From positions 101,094-165,093 of the forward strand of contig NZ_CACSIJ010000011.1 of assembly GCF_902705855.1 (NCBI RefSeq): a DNA stretch of 64,000 nucleotides, in the 5' to 3' direction. The position numbers and the translations under genes are program-made. A model generated the notes under the pieces. It was not told where the DNA came from. It saw only the letters and a program-made list of their open reading frames with translations, and searched no databases. Below, piece after piece: positions 63,002 to 64,000 of this stretch (positions within the stretch are counted from its first letter, which is position 1; every line of letters begins with the position of its first letter). Source of the DNA: Zhongshania aliphaticivorans. GTDB lineage: Bacteria > Pseudomonadota > Gammaproteobacteria > Pseudomonadales > Spongiibacteraceae.

Positions 63002-64000
63002 GCTGGCCTCTGTATTTTATCCAGCGGTAATATTAATTCCACTTGGCTGCCGCCGCCTTCCCGCTGCTGCCAGCTCAATGTACCGCCATAGCGATTGGCG
63101 GTGGCATGGCTGAGGAATAAGCCCAAACCGCGGCCTTTGCCCTTGGTGCTGATAAATGCTTTGGTCAATATGCTGGCCTGCTCGGGGCTAAGTCCTGGGC
63201 CGCGATCTTTTATGGCGAATATGAGTTCGCTACTGCTATGGCTTAATGCCAAGCCAATATGGTCTGGACTGACATCGGCCGCATTGTTTAGTAAGTTTAA
63301 AATTGCCTGACTAACCGTGCCATCAAGCCGTAATGCTAGCGCTGTGGTATCGGCACTAATTTCAGTTTGCAGTTCACACGCGGGGCGTAATACCTGCCAT
63401 CGCTCGGCTAATTCTGCTAAATAATCGCCAGCATTAATCGAGATCACTTCGCCCTCGCTTAGGTCGCGGGCGGTGCTGACTAATTTATTTAAAATGTCTT
63501 TGCAGTGGTCGAGTTGTTGTTCTAGTAAACGGATGTCCTCGGCGTCTTCAGCGGTTTTTTGCTCGGCCAAATCCTCCAGTATTACCTTCATTGTTGAAAG
63601 TGGTGTGCCGAATTCGTGGGCGGTGCCGGCGGCAAGGGTGGCGACCGCTAACATTTGCTCATCTTGGAGTCGGTGTTCGCGGCTGCGCGCTAATTCATTT
63701 TCACGCTGACGTAAGCGCTGAGCCATTTTAAACACAAAGTAACTTATCAGCAGTGCGCTGACGAGAAAGCTAGCCCACATACCAAGGATATGAGTGTTGG
63801 GCGACATGCCGTGTTGGTGGTGTAGCGGTGCTACTGCCTCTAAAGGAATAAAGAAAAATAATAATAAGCTATAGGCCGCGCAGGCGAGGGCGCTAAGCGT
63901 CCACGCATACGCCCAAGCTAGGGTCGCGGCAGAAATACAAAGGGGCACGAGTAAATACGAAATAAAGGGATTGTTCGCGCCGCCAGAGAAATACAGTACG
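62998..64000 (-). CDS. RegB/PrrB-family redox sensor histidine kinase (5' end outside window)
   Basis: Visible are the later transmembrane helices, the H-box TAAGTAHEFGTPLSTMKVILEDL, and the ATPase domain (NLLNNAADVSPD, KDRGPGLS, KGRGLGLFLSHATANRYGGTLSW). A Cys occurs in QQLDHCKDILNK, where RegB proteins carry a redox-active Cys. The frame is open to the window edge. The upstream part reads FSGGANNPFIS, the GGxxNPF quinone-sensing motif of RegB. The gene therefore continues past base 64000 and the internal GTG at 63948 is not the real start. Confidence 0.92.
   Translation of the reverse strand, partial: VLYFSGGANNPFISYLLVPLCISAATLAWAYAWTLSALACAAYSLLLFFFIPLEAVAPLHHQHGMSPNTHILGMWASFLVSALLISYFVFKMAQRLRQRENELARSREHRLQDEQMLAVATLAAGTAHEFGTPLSTMKVILEDLAEQKTAEDAEDIRLLEQQLDHCKDILNKLVSTARDLSEGEVISINAGDYLAELAERWQVLRPACELQTEISADTTALALRLDGTVSQAILNLLNNAADVSPDHIGLALSHSSSELIFAIKDRGPGLSPEQASILTKAFISTKGKGRGLGLFLSHATANRYGGTLSWQQREGGGSQVELILPLDKIQRPA

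Overview
The window looks like a chromosomal segment of a free-living, aerobic marine-type gammaproteobacterium. Evidence for this is the hflC-hisZ-purA order, a Na+-type PomAB stator pair, RegB/RegA redox control, RNase T, and two wax ester synthase/diacylglycerol acyltransferases (WS/DGAT) next to beta-oxidation genes and TonB-dependent receptors. Base composition is roughly balanced and coding is dense. I would guess Cellvibrionales/Spongiibacteraceae, but that is an inference from gene content and protein style, not a measurement. I saw no rRNA, tRNA, CRISPR array, transposase or prophage gene.

Region by region. (1) 1-3.6 kb is housekeeping: 3' end of hflC, a DUF2065 membrane protein, hisZ and purA. 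(2) 3.6-9.5 kb is a putative phosphate-starvation outer-membrane module. Four 11-bp-phased Pho-box units precede a secreted lipoprotein and a TonB-dependent receptor; a convergent transglutaminase/TPR lipoprotein follows. (3) 9.5-28.6 kb is a lipid and fatty-acid region. It holds a WS/DGAT-SDR-acyl-CoA synthetase operon, an OsmC protein, a nitronate monooxygenase, two AraC-type regulators, and an SDR-thiolase-acyl-CoA dehydrogenase set. A long minus-strand run follows: thioesterase, PH-domain protein, small membrane proteins, Atm1-like ABC exporter, second WS/DGAT, Ycf46-like AAA ATPase and rlmA. (4) 28.8-33.5 kb holds a Gly-rich lipoprotein with GTPL repeats, an M23 peptidase overlapping a bactofilin gene, a PhnA-family protein and a RIO kinase. 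(5) 33.5-40.2 kb is an uptake cluster: FadL-type channel, a second TonB receptor, its probable AraC regulator with a 21-bp-spaced repeat operator, and an SMP-30-like protein. (6) 40.2-43.3 kb is glutathione-dependent formaldehyde detoxification with a divergent LysR regulator. (7) 43.3-46.2 kb has a tiny exported acidic protein carrying an isolated TonB-box-like motif, then a hydrolase/transglutaminase pair. (8) 46.4-51.7 kb holds pomAB, a His-rich periplasmic protein, a HopJ-family protein, and iron/oxidative-stress genes (bfr, bfd with a Fur-like box, a 2-Cys peroxiredoxin, sodB). (9) 51.7-59.3 kb holds rnt, pyrC, a ComEA-like protein, a potABCD-type polyamine transporter and argG. (10) 59.4-64 kb holds a phytase-like/choice-of-anchor I lipoprotein and the RegA/RegB pair, the RegB gene running off the right edge.

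The most interesting unexplained items are the Pho-box-linked lipoprotein/TonB-receptor module, the 67-residue exported protein with a free-standing TonB-box motif behind an unusual phased promoter region, and the 21-bp-spaced operator in front of the second TonB receptor.
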